34,292 nucleotides of DNA from CAZVYN01 sp964631125. Its GTDB lineage: Bacteria; Eisenbacteria; RBG-16-71-46; CAIMUX01. The translations under genes and the position numbers were made by a program. Below are positions 1 to 8,404 of this stretch, in pieces; the first letter of the stretch is position 1, and the number at the start of each line of letters is the position of its first letter. The notes under the pieces were generated by a model. The model worked only from the letters and a program-made list of their open reading frames with translations, was not told the origin of the DNA and did not search any database. The stretch covers positions 1 to 34,292 of the forward strand of contig CAZVYN010000042.1 in NCBI GenBank assembly GCA_964631125.1. The letters run 5' to 3'.

Positions 1-54
1 CTGCGTACTCTGCGTACTCTGCGTACTCTGCGTACTCTGCGTACTCTGCGTACT
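1..54. repeat. 9-bp tandem repeat array cut by window edge
   Basis: Six exact head-to-tail copies of CTGCGTACT fill positions 1-54, after which the periodicity stops. The array starts at the first base of the window, so its true length is unknown. It lies about 100 bp upstream of the first gene. It has no spacers and is far too short-period to be a CRISPR array. It looks like a microsatellite. A second short-period array lies at 20854-20895. Confidence 0.9.
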
Positions 55-151
55 CGTGCAGGACGACCTCCTCGCTCCCCATCGCGATCATCATGCACCT
101 GGCTAACTTACCTCTTGGTTCCACGAGCTGATCAGACAAGGAGCCTGAGAC

Positions 152-1522
152 ATGTCGCCTGAAGACAACGCGGTACTGCTCGAGGAGCAGATCGACCGAT
201 GGCGGAGCTACCTGCACCGCCGGCAGACGAACCATTCTGTCGATGTCGTTGTGCTGGAAGCTCAGCTCCGTGAGCAGGTGTCAGCCTTGGTCAACGCGGG
301 GCTCGCCACCGAGGAAGCGTTTCTGGTGGCGGTGAAGCGCATCAGCGGACTCGATGCTTCGTCGCGGGAGTTCGCGCGCGAGCATTCGGACCGACTCTGG
401 AAGCAGCTCCTGGTTGCCGCGACGGCTCTCGACGTGCACCGAGCGCCGGCTCGGACCGACGCCATTGTCGCCTTCTGTCTTGCGGTGGCGGCGGCCCTGG
501 CCATAAAGGCGCCGACGCTCTTCGGGCTCCAACTGGATCAGGACGCCAGCTTCTATGCTCGAAATCTCAGTTTCTTCGTCCTGCCGTTCTTGACCGGCTA
601 CTTCGTCTGGAAACGACGGCTCCCGACCGGCGCGTCCCGTTGGATGGCGCTGGCGTTCGTCGCGGCGGCTGTGTTGGGCAATGTCTTTCCATTCACGCCG
701 GGCGGCTCTACCGAAACGCTGACTGCGTTGCACCTGCCGATCGCGCTTTGGCTGGTAGTGGGCGTCGGGTATGCGGGCGGAAGCTGGAGCCAGGTTGGGC
801 GCCGCATGGACTTCATCCGATTCTCGGGGGAGCTGTTCATCTACTACGCCCTGATCGCCCTCGGCGGCGGCGTCTTCATGGCGTTCACGTTCAGGATCTT
901 CGACGCGATCGGGATCACCGTCGAACCGTTCTTCGAGTCGTGGCTGCTCCCGTGCGGAGCGGCCGGCGCCGTTCTGGTTGCTTCGTGGCTGGCGGAGGCG
1001 AAGCAAGGCGTGATCGAGAACATGGCGCCGGTGTTGACGCGCCTCTTCACACCCCTGTTCGCCGGCCTGCTGGTCACGTTCCTGGTCACGCTGCTCTTGA
1101 CGGGGCGAGGAGTCGACATCGAGAGGAACGTACTCATCGCATTCGACCTGCTGCTGGTCGTGGTCCTTGGTCTGCTGCTCTATTCCATCTCCGCGCGAGA
1201 CGCGTGGTCGCCTCCCTCCGCTTTCGATCTGCTGCAGATCGTCTTGGTGATCAGCGCGATCTTGGCCGACGCGGTGGCGCTGTGGGCCATGGCGGCGCGC
1301 GTCACCGAGTTCGGTTTCACTCCGAACCGAACCGTCGCTCTGGGCATGAACGTGATTCTCTTGGTCAACCTGGCGTGGTCTGCGGTGCTCTATATCCTTT
1401 TTCTGAGAGGGCGGGGATCCTTCACGGCGCTGGAACAGTGGCAGACCGGTTACTTGCCGGTCTACTCCGCGTGGGCGGCCATCGTCGTGACCGTCTCTCC
1501 TCTGGTGTTCGGGTACAGATGA
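152..1522 (+). CDS. DUF4153-type polytopic membrane protein with permease prefix domain
   Basis: 456 aa. Residues 1-85 are soluble and resemble the 'permease prefix domain 1' (LLEEQIDRWRSYL, then VSALVNAGLATEEAFLVAVKR), a small helical module known from Acidobacteria/Gemmatimonadetes ADOP permeases. From about residue 100 onward there are roughly ten hydrophobic segments, as expected for DUF4153 proteins. The ATG at 152 is preceded by AAGGAG at 138-143 with good spacing. The prefix module suggests regulated assembly of a membrane protein, but no substrate or reaction can be assigned. It converges on the ankyrin-like remnant on the other strand. Confidence is high that this is a gene and moderate for the DUF4153 assignment. 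Confidence 0.8.
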   Translation: MSPEDNAVLLEEQIDRWRSYLHRRQTNHSVDVVVLEAQLREQVSALVNAGLATEEAFLVAVKRISGLDASSREFAREHSDRLWKQLLVAATALDVHRAPARTDAIVAFCLAVAAALAIKAPTLFGLQLDQDASFYARNLSFFVLPFLTGYFVWKRRLPTGASRWMALAFVAAAVLGNVFPFTPGGSTETLTALHLPIALWLVVGVGYAGGSWSQVGRRMDFIRFSGELFIYYALIALGGGVFMAFTFRIFDAIGITVEPFFESWLLPCGAAGAVLVASWLAEAKQGVIENMAPVLTRLFTPLFAGLLVTFLVTLLLTGRGVDIERNVLIAFDLLLVVVLGLLLYSISARDAWSPPSAFDLLQIVLVISAILADAVALWAMAARVTEFGFTPNRTVALGMNVILLVNLAWSAVLYILFLRGRGSFTALEQWQTGYLPVYSAWAAIVVTVSPLVFGYR

Positions 1523-2015
1523 AGCGCTTGACCTCCGCCCTCGCGCCGTCGTCCTCAGGCTGACCGGCGCGGCTGTCGATCAGGCTCTCGAAGCTGAGGC
1601 CGTTGACCGACTGTCCACGCTTGCAATCCGCGCCGCGTTGCGGCAGAAAGAGGGCGGCTTTTCAGTTTCGGTCTGCCGCGGCGGTGAACAGCGCAGTCTC
1701 TCCCTTCGGGCCCATGGCGCCGGCCGCGACGAGTGCCCGAAGCACATGTTGCTGGTCCGGCGTGCTTCGCAACTGACGCATCGCAATCCACAGGAGCGTC
1801 ATGTCGGAGAGCCCCGTCCGGTTCAGATCGACCTGAGGCGCCAGCGAGGCAACGGTTGCAGCGTCGTTCCGCGGGATAGCCTCGGCGATCTCCCGCCTCG
1901 GTCCGGAGCGGAAGAACGTCACCAGGAGCGGGTTCGTGCGGGCGATTCCGGCGGCGGCGAGGCCGAGCACTCCATCGAGGGCCACGAGGCGCCAGAACAG
2001 GATCTTCGTCAGCAT
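1518..2015 (-). pseudogene. Ankyrin-repeat-like protein with in-frame TGA
   Basis: The open part (2015 down to 1665) gives 117 aa: an N-terminal hydrophobic segment (VALDGVLGLAAAGIA) and ankyrin-like helices (TLLWIAMRQL, HVLRALVAAGA). Translation stops at a TGA at 1662-1664 just after ETALFTAAADRN. The same frame then continues with sensible ankyrin sequence, KAALFLPQRGAD and NGLSFESLI, up to about 1518. One C-to-T change (CGA to TGA) would explain the stop. It is therefore probably a recently inactivated gene, although the first 117 aa could still be made. The downstream end meets the 3' end of the DUF4153 gene. An ankyrin protein usually mediates protein binding; no partner is visible. Confidence 0.55.
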
Positions 2016-2203
2016 GGCGATTCGACCGCTCCAGAATCTGGATCACACATAGACACCGCTGGTGCATCCTGGCGCCGTGCAGATCGAATATCAACCGGGA
2101 CCGGGAGGGGGAGATACTTGCGATCAGAGCGACGAACAAGATGGCGGGCATCTCAGCCCCAGCGTCCGCATTCCTCCACCGCGTCTTCTCGCGCGGTCGA
2201 CCG

Positions 2204-2947
2204 ATGACGACGCTTGTAGTCGGCGCCAGCGGGGCGACCGGACGGCTGCTGACGGAAGAGCTGCTTGATCGCCGACAACACGTCAGGGTGATCGTGCGCT
2301 CGATCGACAAGCTCCCCGGCGTACTCCGGGGGCGCGATCGCTTGGCCGTGATTCAGGGAAGCGTTCTGGATCTCAGCGACGCCGAGTTGGCCCGGCAGGT
2401 CGATGGGTGCGATGCGGTGGCGTCATGCCTCGGACACAATTTGAGTTGGAAGGGCATCTACGGCCACCCACGCAGGCTTGTGACCGACGCCACTCGCCGA
2501 CTCTGTAACGCGATCGCCGCGACCAAGCCGGCCAAGCCCACCAGATTCGTGCTGATGAACACAGCGGGCAACAGCAACCGCGATCTCCGAGAGCCGATCT
2601 CGCTTGGGCAGCGCTGCGCCATCGGACTGCTCCGGATGCTGCTGCCGCCGCATGTGGACAACGAGAAGGCGGCGGAGTATCTGCGAACCCAAGCTTCCCA
2701 GGATAAAAGCATGATCGAGTGGAGCGTGGTTCGTCCGGACAATTTGTTCGATGAGAGCGAGGTCAGCGCGTATGTCGTGCATCCTTCGCCGATCAGAAGC
2801 GCGATTTTCGACCCGGGGACGACAAGTCGAATCAACGTGGCGAGCTTCATGGCGGATCTGATCACTCACGATGAGATCTGGAGCGGGTGGAAAGGCCGAA
2901 TGCCGGTGATCTACAACTCGAGTGCTCGCGCGCCGAGTGCGCGATGA
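2204..2947 (+). CDS. NAD(P)H-binding atypical SDR / NmrA-like reductase
   Basis: 247 aa from the ATG at 2204. The N-terminus TLVVGASGATGRLL is the Rossmann dinucleotide motif of atypical short-chain dehydrogenases (GxxGxxG type). It is followed by IVRSIDKLP, QGSVLD and VASCLGHN in the usual order. No catalytic YxxxK is obvious, as in many NmrA/YwnB-like members. An in-frame ATG at 2141 would add 21 residues that do not look like protein, so 2204 is preferred, although neither start has a strong Shine-Dalgarno sequence. The protein is likely cytoplasmic; the substrate is unknown. It runs divergently from the ankyrin remnant. Confidence 0.75.
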   Translation: MTTLVVGASGATGRLLTEELLDRRQHVRVIVRSIDKLPGVLRGRDRLAVIQGSVLDLSDAELARQVDGCDAVASCLGHNLSWKGIYGHPRRLVTDATRRLCNAIAATKPAKPTRFVLMNTAGNSNRDLREPISLGQRCAIGLLRMLLPPHVDNEKAAEYLRTQASQDKSMIEWSVVRPDNLFDESEVSAYVVHPSPIRSAIFDPGTTSRINVASFMADLITHDEIWSGWKGRMPVIYNSSARAPSAR

Positions 2948-3080
2948 GTCGCCGCCGCCGTTCTTCTTGCCGGTCGGGAGCCTCGTTTTGCAGGGTCAGC
3001 CGGCGGAATCCTATGCTGCCCTCCAGCGGCGGTTGAAGTCGCGAAAGGAGTGAATCATCACGACGCCCACGCCAGTCATC

Positions 3081-3431
3081 GTGCACATCGAGTATCGAGT
3101 TCGGCCCGATCAGGTCGAAAGAGCGGTGGCCGAACTCGATCGTCTCCTCGCCACGGTCGTAGCGACGGAAACGGATTGCCTCGGTCTGCGCCTCCTCCAG
3201 AACTCCCAGGATCCCACGAAGCTCCTGCTTATCGAGGACTGGACGAGTCCGGATGCGTATCTCGGCCCGCACTTCCGAACCCCGCATCTGCAGGCATTCA
3301 TCGCTAGCGCGGCCGAGTTCTTCCAAGGCCCGCCCGTCATAGAGTTTTGGTACTCGAGAGCAGAACATTCGCGCGACGACACCGCCTCGGCCCCTGGTTC
3401 GTTTCGCTCGTCACCGAACTCGGGATCGTAG
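3081..3431 (+). CDS. Antibiotic biosynthesis monooxygenase (ABM) family protein, start uncertain
   Basis: 116 aa if GTG 3081 is used. The sequence VHIEYRVRPDQVERA, then LLIEDWTSPDAY, then HLQAFI and PPVIEFW follows the dimeric alpha+beta barrel ABM/quinol monooxygenase fold, a cofactor-free oxygenase family acting on quinols. The only good ribosome site, AAAGGAG at 3044-3050, lies 30 nt upstream of that GTG. At normal spacing from it the frame shows ATC (3057) followed by ACG ACG CCC, with no ATG/GTG/TTG. Either an ATG has mutated to ATC, ATC initiates, or the GTG is used poorly. The C-terminal 20 residues (from about SRDDTAS) extend past the usual fold end. Confidence 0.65.
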   Translation: MHIEYRVRPDQVERAVAELDRLLATVVATETDCLGLRLLQNSQDPTKLLLIEDWTSPDAYLGPHFRTPHLQAFIASAAEFFQGPPVIEFWYSRAEHSRDDTASAPGSFRSSPNSGS

Positions 3432-3449
3432 GGGGGACGCGGAGAGCGC

Positions 3450-4027
3450 ATGCGTACAGAAGTCGGAATCGTGGAAGCGATCTACTCGGCCAGTTCCGCT
3501 CCGGACGTACTGAAAGCGGTCGTTCGTGCGAACGAGAACAACGCGGGAGTCTATCGCGCGGTGACGCGCATCGGTCGATTGGCAGTCGGACAGACCTCTA
3601 TGTTGTGTCGCGGGGCGCACGAGCCAAGGCCCGAGTCGCACTGTTCAAGGGCGGGCTGATTCTGATGGGCGCGACCGCGGTCGTCGGACAGGTCGCCTGG
3701 AAGGTGGTTCACCCCGTGGTCCCGTCCTTCCAGGTGATGGGCATCTTCAGCCTCGCAGGCATCGTCGCGAACGGCCTTTGTCTGTGGTTGTTGTGGCGGC
3801 ACCGGAACGCGGACATCAACATGAGCTCGGTGTACGAGTGCTCCCGCAACGACATCGCATCGAACTTGTCGGTGCTTGCCGCGGCTGCCGGGGTGGGGTT
3901 GTTCCACGCCGGTTGGCCGGACATCGTCGTCCCGGCGTGTCTCGCCGCGTTGCTCTCGAGATCAGCGGTGCGCGTCATCCGAGGCGCATTGGCGGAACTC
4001 GCTCTTCAACCTCGAGGGTCGACATAG
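3450..4027 (+). pseudogene. Cation diffusion facilitator (CDF) transporter remnant
   Basis: From about 3593 one frame reads DLYVVSRGARAKARVALFKG, then MGIFSLAGIVANGLCLWLLW, INMSSVYECSRNDIASN and GWPDIVVPACLAALL. This is the middle and end of a CDF zinc/cobalt exporter (TM3-TM6, with the TM5 SRNDxxxN metal site). The first third, including TM1-TM2 and the other half of the metal site (usually LDMLGDA), is missing. Upstream, a different frame opens at ATG 3450 (VEAIYSASSAPDVLKAVVRA), which I do not recognise and which runs out at 3659. The locus is best read as a CDF gene that lost its 5' part by deletion and frameshift. Without TM2 the product should not transport. Confidence 0.6.
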
Positions 4028-4036
4028 CCAATCCTG

Positions 4037-4086
4037 ACGGACCGTGCTGACTCGGGCCGCAGGGAGTCTCCGCACTGACGGTCCGT
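4037..4086. promoter_or_regulatory. Paired palindromic sites ACGG-W-CCGT upstream of DLH gene
   Basis: CTGACGGACCGT (4034-4045) and CTGACGGTCCGT (4075-4086) form a direct repeat with one mismatch. The cores, ACGGACCGT at 4037-4045 and ACGGTCCGT at 4078-4086, are each palindromic around the central base. The centres are 41 bp apart, close to four helical turns, and the second copy ends 46 bp before the dienelactone hydrolase ATG. This suggests a dimeric repressor or activator site pair. The two copies could also pair as a 9-bp hairpin with a 32-nt loop. Confidence 0.4.
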
Positions 4087-4132
4087 TTGGTGTCGGGTAT
4101 GCTCCGGACCAGCCAATCGGAGGATCGAACCC

Positions 4133-5047
4133 ATGTCCCGCAAGACCGCGCACGATTTCGATCAGGAGTTGCTCGTCCTGTTCGACGCTCACGTCCACGG
4201 AGGCATCGATCGCCGCACGTTCCTCGACAGGGCCGCCAAGTTCGCAGTCGGCGGGATGACGGCGATGATGCTGCTCGATCAACTGAGCCCGAACTTCGCG
4301 GCGGCGCAGGTGGTCGGGGCCGAGGACAAGCGGATCGGGGCCAAGCATCTCGAGTACGACTCGCCCAAGGGAACCGGCAGGGCCCGCGGGTACCTCGTTC
4401 ATCCGGTCGAGGCGAAGGAGAAGGCGAACGGGAAGCTTCCGGGGGTGCTCGTGATCCATGAGAACCGCGGATTGAACCCGCACGTCGAGGACGTGGCGCG
4501 TCGCGTCGCCCTCGAGGGATTCGTCGCCTTCGCCCCTGACGCGCTCTTCTCTCTTGGCGGCTACCCCGGAGACGAAGACAAGGCGCGGGAGCTGTTCCAG
4601 AAGCTCGATCAGGCCAAGGTCCGTGAGGATTTCATCTCCGCCGCCGCGTTCCTGAAAGCGCGCCCGGAGTGCACGGGCAAGATCGGCGCGGTGGGCTTCT
4701 GCTACGGCGGAGGCATGGTCAACTACTTGGCCACACGCCTGGGCGACGATCTCTCCGCCGGTGTCTGCTTCTACGGCTCTTCCCCGGACTCGAACGACGT
4801 GCCGAAGATCAAGGCCTCGCTGATGGTGCAGCATGCGGAGACCGACGAACGCATCAACGCGAGGTGGCCGGAGTTCGAACGGGCGCTGAAAGCGGCCAAC
4901 GTCACGTACGAGCGCTTTTACTATCCCGGCACGCAGCACGGCTTCAACAACGACACGACGCCGCGGTATGACGCGGAAGCCGCCAAGCTCGCCTGGGCGC
5001 GCACGGTCACGTTCTTCGAGCAGCACCTGCGCGAGATCAGTGGGTAA
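4133..5047 (+). CDS. Dienelactone hydrolase family protein (YghX-like)
   Basis: 304 aa alpha/beta hydrolase. The Cys nucleophile elbow GFCYGGG has Cys190. Asp238 lies in AETDERIN and His269 in GTQHGFNN, completing the Cys-Asp-His triad typical of dienelactone hydrolases. LVIHENRGLNPH is the family oxyanion segment. Residues 27-60 (RRTFLDRAAKFAVGGMTAMM, then a hydrophobic stretch and AAAQ) resemble a Tat-like leader, but with a longer N-region and only RR-T-F as a partial twin-arginine motif. Export is therefore possible, not certain. The start has CGGAGG at 4118-4123. Its 24-nt gap to the next gene suggests co-transcription with the beta-lactamase-kelch lipoprotein. The physiological ester or lactone substrate is unknown. 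Confidence 0.88.
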   Translation: MSRKTAHDFDQELLVLFDAHVHGGIDRRTFLDRAAKFAVGGMTAMMLLDQLSPNFAAAQVVGAEDKRIGAKHLEYDSPKGTGRARGYLVHPVEAKEKANGKLPGVLVIHENRGLNPHVEDVARRVALEGFVAFAPDALFSLGGYPGDEDKARELFQKLDQAKVREDFISAAAFLKARPECTGKIGAVGFCYGGGMVNYLATRLGDDLSAGVCFYGSSPDSNDVPKIKASLMVQHAETDERINARWPEFERALKAANVTYERFYYPGTQHGFNNDTTPRYDAEAAKLAWARTVTFFEQHLREISG

Positions 5048-5071
5048 TTCGCGACGCGGTCTGGAGGATCG

Positions 5072-7546
5072 GTGAGGACGCTTGCTCCGGCGGCGCCAGG
5101 CTCCTGCTGGCGGCGAGGGTTGTCTTGGCTGACACTGTCGATCGTCCTGGCGCTCTCCGGGTGCGCCACGACGGACAACGAGGACGAGCTGGCCGAGCGC
5201 GTTGATGCGACCTTGGCCCCGCTCGTCGCGGCCAACGAGTTCAGTGGCGCGATTGTCATGATGCGGGGCGATCGAGTCGTCTACGGAGGCGGCTTCGGAA
5301 TGGCGAACCACGCCGAGAATCTCCCGTTCGGAATCGACACGCCCGCCGACGGCGGTTCGATGGCCAAGACGCTCACCGCTGCGGGCGTCTGGTGGTTGGT
5401 CAACGAAGGGCGGATCGAAGTGGACGCCCCCGTCACCAAGTACATACCGGAGTATCCACACGCGGAGACGACCGTGCGGCGTCTCATCAGCCACACGAAT
5501 GGTCTGCCGCCCTACTACGAGTTCTTCGATCCGTACTTCCAGCCGGGCGAGATCCGCACGACCTCCGCACTGCTGCGAGTCGTTTCCGAGCGGGCTCCGA
5601 TGCCTTCCTTCGCGCCGGGCACCCAATTCGAATACTCGAATCTCGGCTTCGACGCAGCGGCGTTGGTCATCGAGCGCGTCACCGGGCAGTCGTACGAGCA
5701 GTTCCTGGAGGAGCGGTTCTTCGAGCGACTCGGGATGCGCTCCAGCTTCCCGCGACCCGCGCGCCTCGCGGACTGGAGCGGCGTCCGGACCATGGGCTAC
5801 CGGTGGCGGAATGATGCATGGCAGGTGTGGGACGTTTTCGACTCCGAGGCGTTCCTGGGCGCCTCGAATCTCTACTTCTCGGCCGCGGACCTCGCGCGCT
5901 GGGCCAGTGCGAACGCGGCCGGGACCGCGGTCCCGCCGGCGGTGCTCGAAGCGGGACAACGTCGCCCACTGATCGACAACCAGCCTTCGCCGATCAATGG
6001 TTTGAGTTGGTACTCCGACGCGAGCGGGAACCGCCACCACTACACGGGCGCGCTCAACGCGTTTCAGAGCCTCGCGTACTGGGACCGGGAGCGAAACGAA
6101 GCGGTCGCGTTCGTCAGCAACAGCGCCACGCCTCCCTGGAAGCTCATCACCTTGCAGCGGGCCCTGGTGTCGGCTCTCCTCGGCGAGTCGCCGGTCCCCG
6201 ACCCGGAGGAAAGCTTCGTCCGGCTCGACCCCGAGAACCGTTCGACGTTCGCAGGCGCGTACCACTCTGGCGAGCTCGATAGTGTGATCGTCGCGCTGGC
6301 GCCCGAGGGCGAGGGTCTCAGAGTTCGGGTCGGCGCCGGCCTGGACTTCGACATGTTTCCGGTCGGCGGCGGCGTGTTCTACGTGCCAGGTCTGGACTGG
6401 TTGCTCGCATTCACCGGCGGCGAAGCGCCGACGTCACTGCATGTGCGGTCCATGTATATCGATTCGGTGCTCGGTCGGGTTGCATCCTCCGGCTCTCCGC
6501 GCGGGACACCACTCGTAGGGAAACTGGAGTTGACGGCGTCGATGAGCGTTCCTCGCGCGGCGCACACCGCCACCCTACTGACGGACGGCCGAGTACTGGT
6601 CGTGGGCGGGTTCACGAATGAGGAGAATGCCGCGCAGGGTGCGGAGGTCTACGAACCCGAAGCCGCACGCTTCTCACCGTTGCCTCGCACGGTCACACTG
6701 CGTCACAGCCACACCAGCACTGTTCTTCCCAGCGGCCGGGTGCTGATCGTCGGCGGCTTCGCCGGGGAAGCCACGACGGTCGCCGCGGCCGAGTTGTTCG
6801 ACCCGGTGTCCAACTCATTCACGTCCACTGGATCGCTCCTGGCCGCTCGGGCAGGCCACGTCGCCGTGCTGCTCGAGAGCGGAAAGGTCCTCATCGCAGG
6901 GGGCGTCGGGCCCGGATGGAGTTTTCTCTCCAGCGCGGAGCTGTACGACCCTGCCACCGAATCCTTTTCGCCGACGAGCGCGATGACCGTCGCCCGCGAG
7001 AGTCACGCGGCGGTGCGGCTGCAGGACGGTCGCGTCCTGATCGCGGGCGGGCATCGGGGCCGACGCGCCGACATCGAGTTGTATACATCGGCGGAGGCGT
7101 ACGACCCTGCGACCGGGATCTTCGAGCGCGTGGGCGATATGCGCGTGCGTCGTCACAAGCACGACGCCCTCCTGTTGAGCGACGGTCGGGTACTGATCAC
7201 GGGTGGAGCAGACGAACGCGACAGCGACGGCGTCTACAACTCAACCGAGTTCTTCGATCCGGTGACCGGGGCGTTCACGCTGGGTCCGCCCATGAAGCAC
7301 CCCAGGTACAAGTACCAAGCCACCTCCATGCTGCAGCCGAGTGGCCTTGCGCTGCTCGCGGGCGGCGCAGCGCGAGCAGAGACCTACGATCCGATCAGCG
7401 GAACCTTCGCGACGGTGCGCGGCGATGCTCGCCTGGCCGGTCAGTTCTCCGCGGTCGCTCCGCTGTCAGCCGGAGGGGCGCTCGTCACGGGCGGTTACGG
7501 GAACGGTGGCGGCCCGCGATCCTCTGCTTGGTTGTACCGTCCGTAG
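5072..7546 (+). CDS. Lipoprotein: serine beta-lactamase/DD-peptidase-type domain fused to kelch propeller
   Basis: 824 aa, GTG start with GGAGG at 5063-5067. Signal peptide with lipobox LSGC near residue 30, so lipidated and membrane-anchored outside the cytoplasm. Residues about 40-390 form a class C beta-lactamase/esterase-type domain: SMAK (Ser96, Lys99), Y188-S-N and the Y-T-G (324-326) counterpart of KTG. A short domain resembling the C-terminal lobe of such hydrolases follows to about 475. From about 485 to the end come six or seven repeats of the form 'R..H......DGRVLI.GG......AE.YDP....F', the galactose-oxidase/kelch type, likely forming a closed propeller. A serine hydrolase plus kelch on one chain is unusual. 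It may act on peptidoglycan peptides or esters, with the propeller binding glycan or protein; that is inference. Confidence 0.88.
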   Translation: MRTLAPAAPGSCWRRGLSWLTLSIVLALSGCATTDNEDELAERVDATLAPLVAANEFSGAIVMMRGDRVVYGGGFGMANHAENLPFGIDTPADGGSMAKTLTAAGVWWLVNEGRIEVDAPVTKYIPEYPHAETTVRRLISHTNGLPPYYEFFDPYFQPGEIRTTSALLRVVSERAPMPSFAPGTQFEYSNLGFDAAALVIERVTGQSYEQFLEERFFERLGMRSSFPRPARLADWSGVRTMGYRWRNDAWQVWDVFDSEAFLGASNLYFSAADLARWASANAAGTAVPPAVLEAGQRRPLIDNQPSPINGLSWYSDASGNRHHYTGALNAFQSLAYWDRERNEAVAFVSNSATPPWKLITLQRALVSALLGESPVPDPEESFVRLDPENRSTFAGAYHSGELDSVIVALAPEGEGLRVRVGAGLDFDMFPVGGGVFYVPGLDWLLAFTGGEAPTSLHVRSMYIDSVLGRVASSGSPRGTPLVGKLELTASMSVPRAAHTATLLTDGRVLVVGGFTNEENAAQGAEVYEPEAARFSPLPRTVTLRHSHTSTVLPSGRVLIVGGFAGEATTVAAAELFDPVSNSFTSTGSLLAARAGHVAVLLESGKVLIAGGVGPGWSFLSSAELYDPATESFSPTSAMTVARESHAAVRLQDGRVLIAGGHRGRRADIELYTSAEAYDPATGIFERVGDMRVRRHKHDALLLSDGRVLITGGADERDSDGVYNSTEFFDPVTGAFTLGPPMKHPRYKYQATSMLQPSGLALLAGGAARAETYDPISGTFATVRGDARLAGQFSAVAPLSAGGALVTGGYGNGGGPRSSAWLYRP

Positions 7547-7714
7547 AGCCGCCGAGCGGAAAACGACACGATGGCAACAGATCGAGTCTTTCGAAGCCTC
7601 CTGAAGACGCATCATTTTCCAGCGAACGCCGAGGCGACAACCGTCGTACCGACGCCCGGACGATCTCCGTGAGATCGCGCGCCCCCTCTGAACGTCGGAA
7701 ACCACGAGGTGAGC

Positions 7715-8383
7715 ATGGAGTCTTCGAAGCGCGTTGGCCGGATAACCGGCGTCTTGCTGCTCCTGCATCTGGTGTGCGGGCTGATGCTGCCCTACATCCT
7801 GATGTAGCCGGCGTTCGCGGATCCGGGCTTTCTGGAGAACGCGGCCCCGAACGCGGGCCGGATCCGCACGGCCGTGCTCCTACTCTTCATGAGTGGCGCG
7901 ATCACGGTCGCCGTTGCCCTCACTTCGCTGCCGGTCTTTCGACGATACGGTGAGCGGCTCGCGGTCCTTCTCGTCGTGTTGAGCGGTGTCATCGTCGCGC
8001 TGCATGCCGTCGAGAACGGCGCGCTGCTGTCCATGCTGTCGCTGAGCCAAGAAAACTCCGCGCGCGGTGGGGCGGATACCTCGCAGCTCCAAGGGCTCGG
8101 GCTGGTAGTGGGGACCGCGCGCAGGTGGGCGCATTTCACGCATCTGCTCGTGGTAGGTAGCTGGATCTTCACGCTCTTCGCTGTGCTCTGGAGGTCCCGG
8201 CTGGTTCCGCGTCTGTTCGCCGGCCTGGGGATGTTGGCGGCCGTCCTGCAGATGACCGGGGTTCCGTTGCGGGCCGTGCTCGGTCTGGAAATCATGACGG
8301 GCATGGCCATTCCGCTCGCTCCGATCTACCTGGCAGCGGCGACGTGGCTAATGTTCAAAGGGTTCGTGGAGCGGGGGCGATAG
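7715..8383 (+). pseudogene. DUF4386-family membrane protein interrupted by in-frame TAG
   Basis: ATG 7715 with GAGGTGA at 7706-7712 starts MESSKRVGRITGVLLLLHL, which stops after 30 codons at TAG 7805-7807. The same frame resumes immediately with PAFADPGFLENAAPNAGRIR and continues through about five further hydrophobic segments to a TAG at 8381-8383. Joined, the two parts make a normal DUF4386 integral membrane protein of about 222 residues. The only open start inside is a GTG at 7874, which would drop TM1. I read it as a gene inactivated by one nonsense change. The function of DUF4386 proteins is unknown. Confidence 0.75.
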
Positions 8384-8404
8384 CTGCTCGCAGGTGGAGG
8401 CAGC

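Noticed and set aside
3962..6265. 767-aa open frame on the - strand
   Set aside because: Antisense shadow of the hydrolase and beta-lactamase-kelch genes. Its translation is Arg/Val/Glu-rich low-complexity text typical of GC-rich antisense frames, with no domain.
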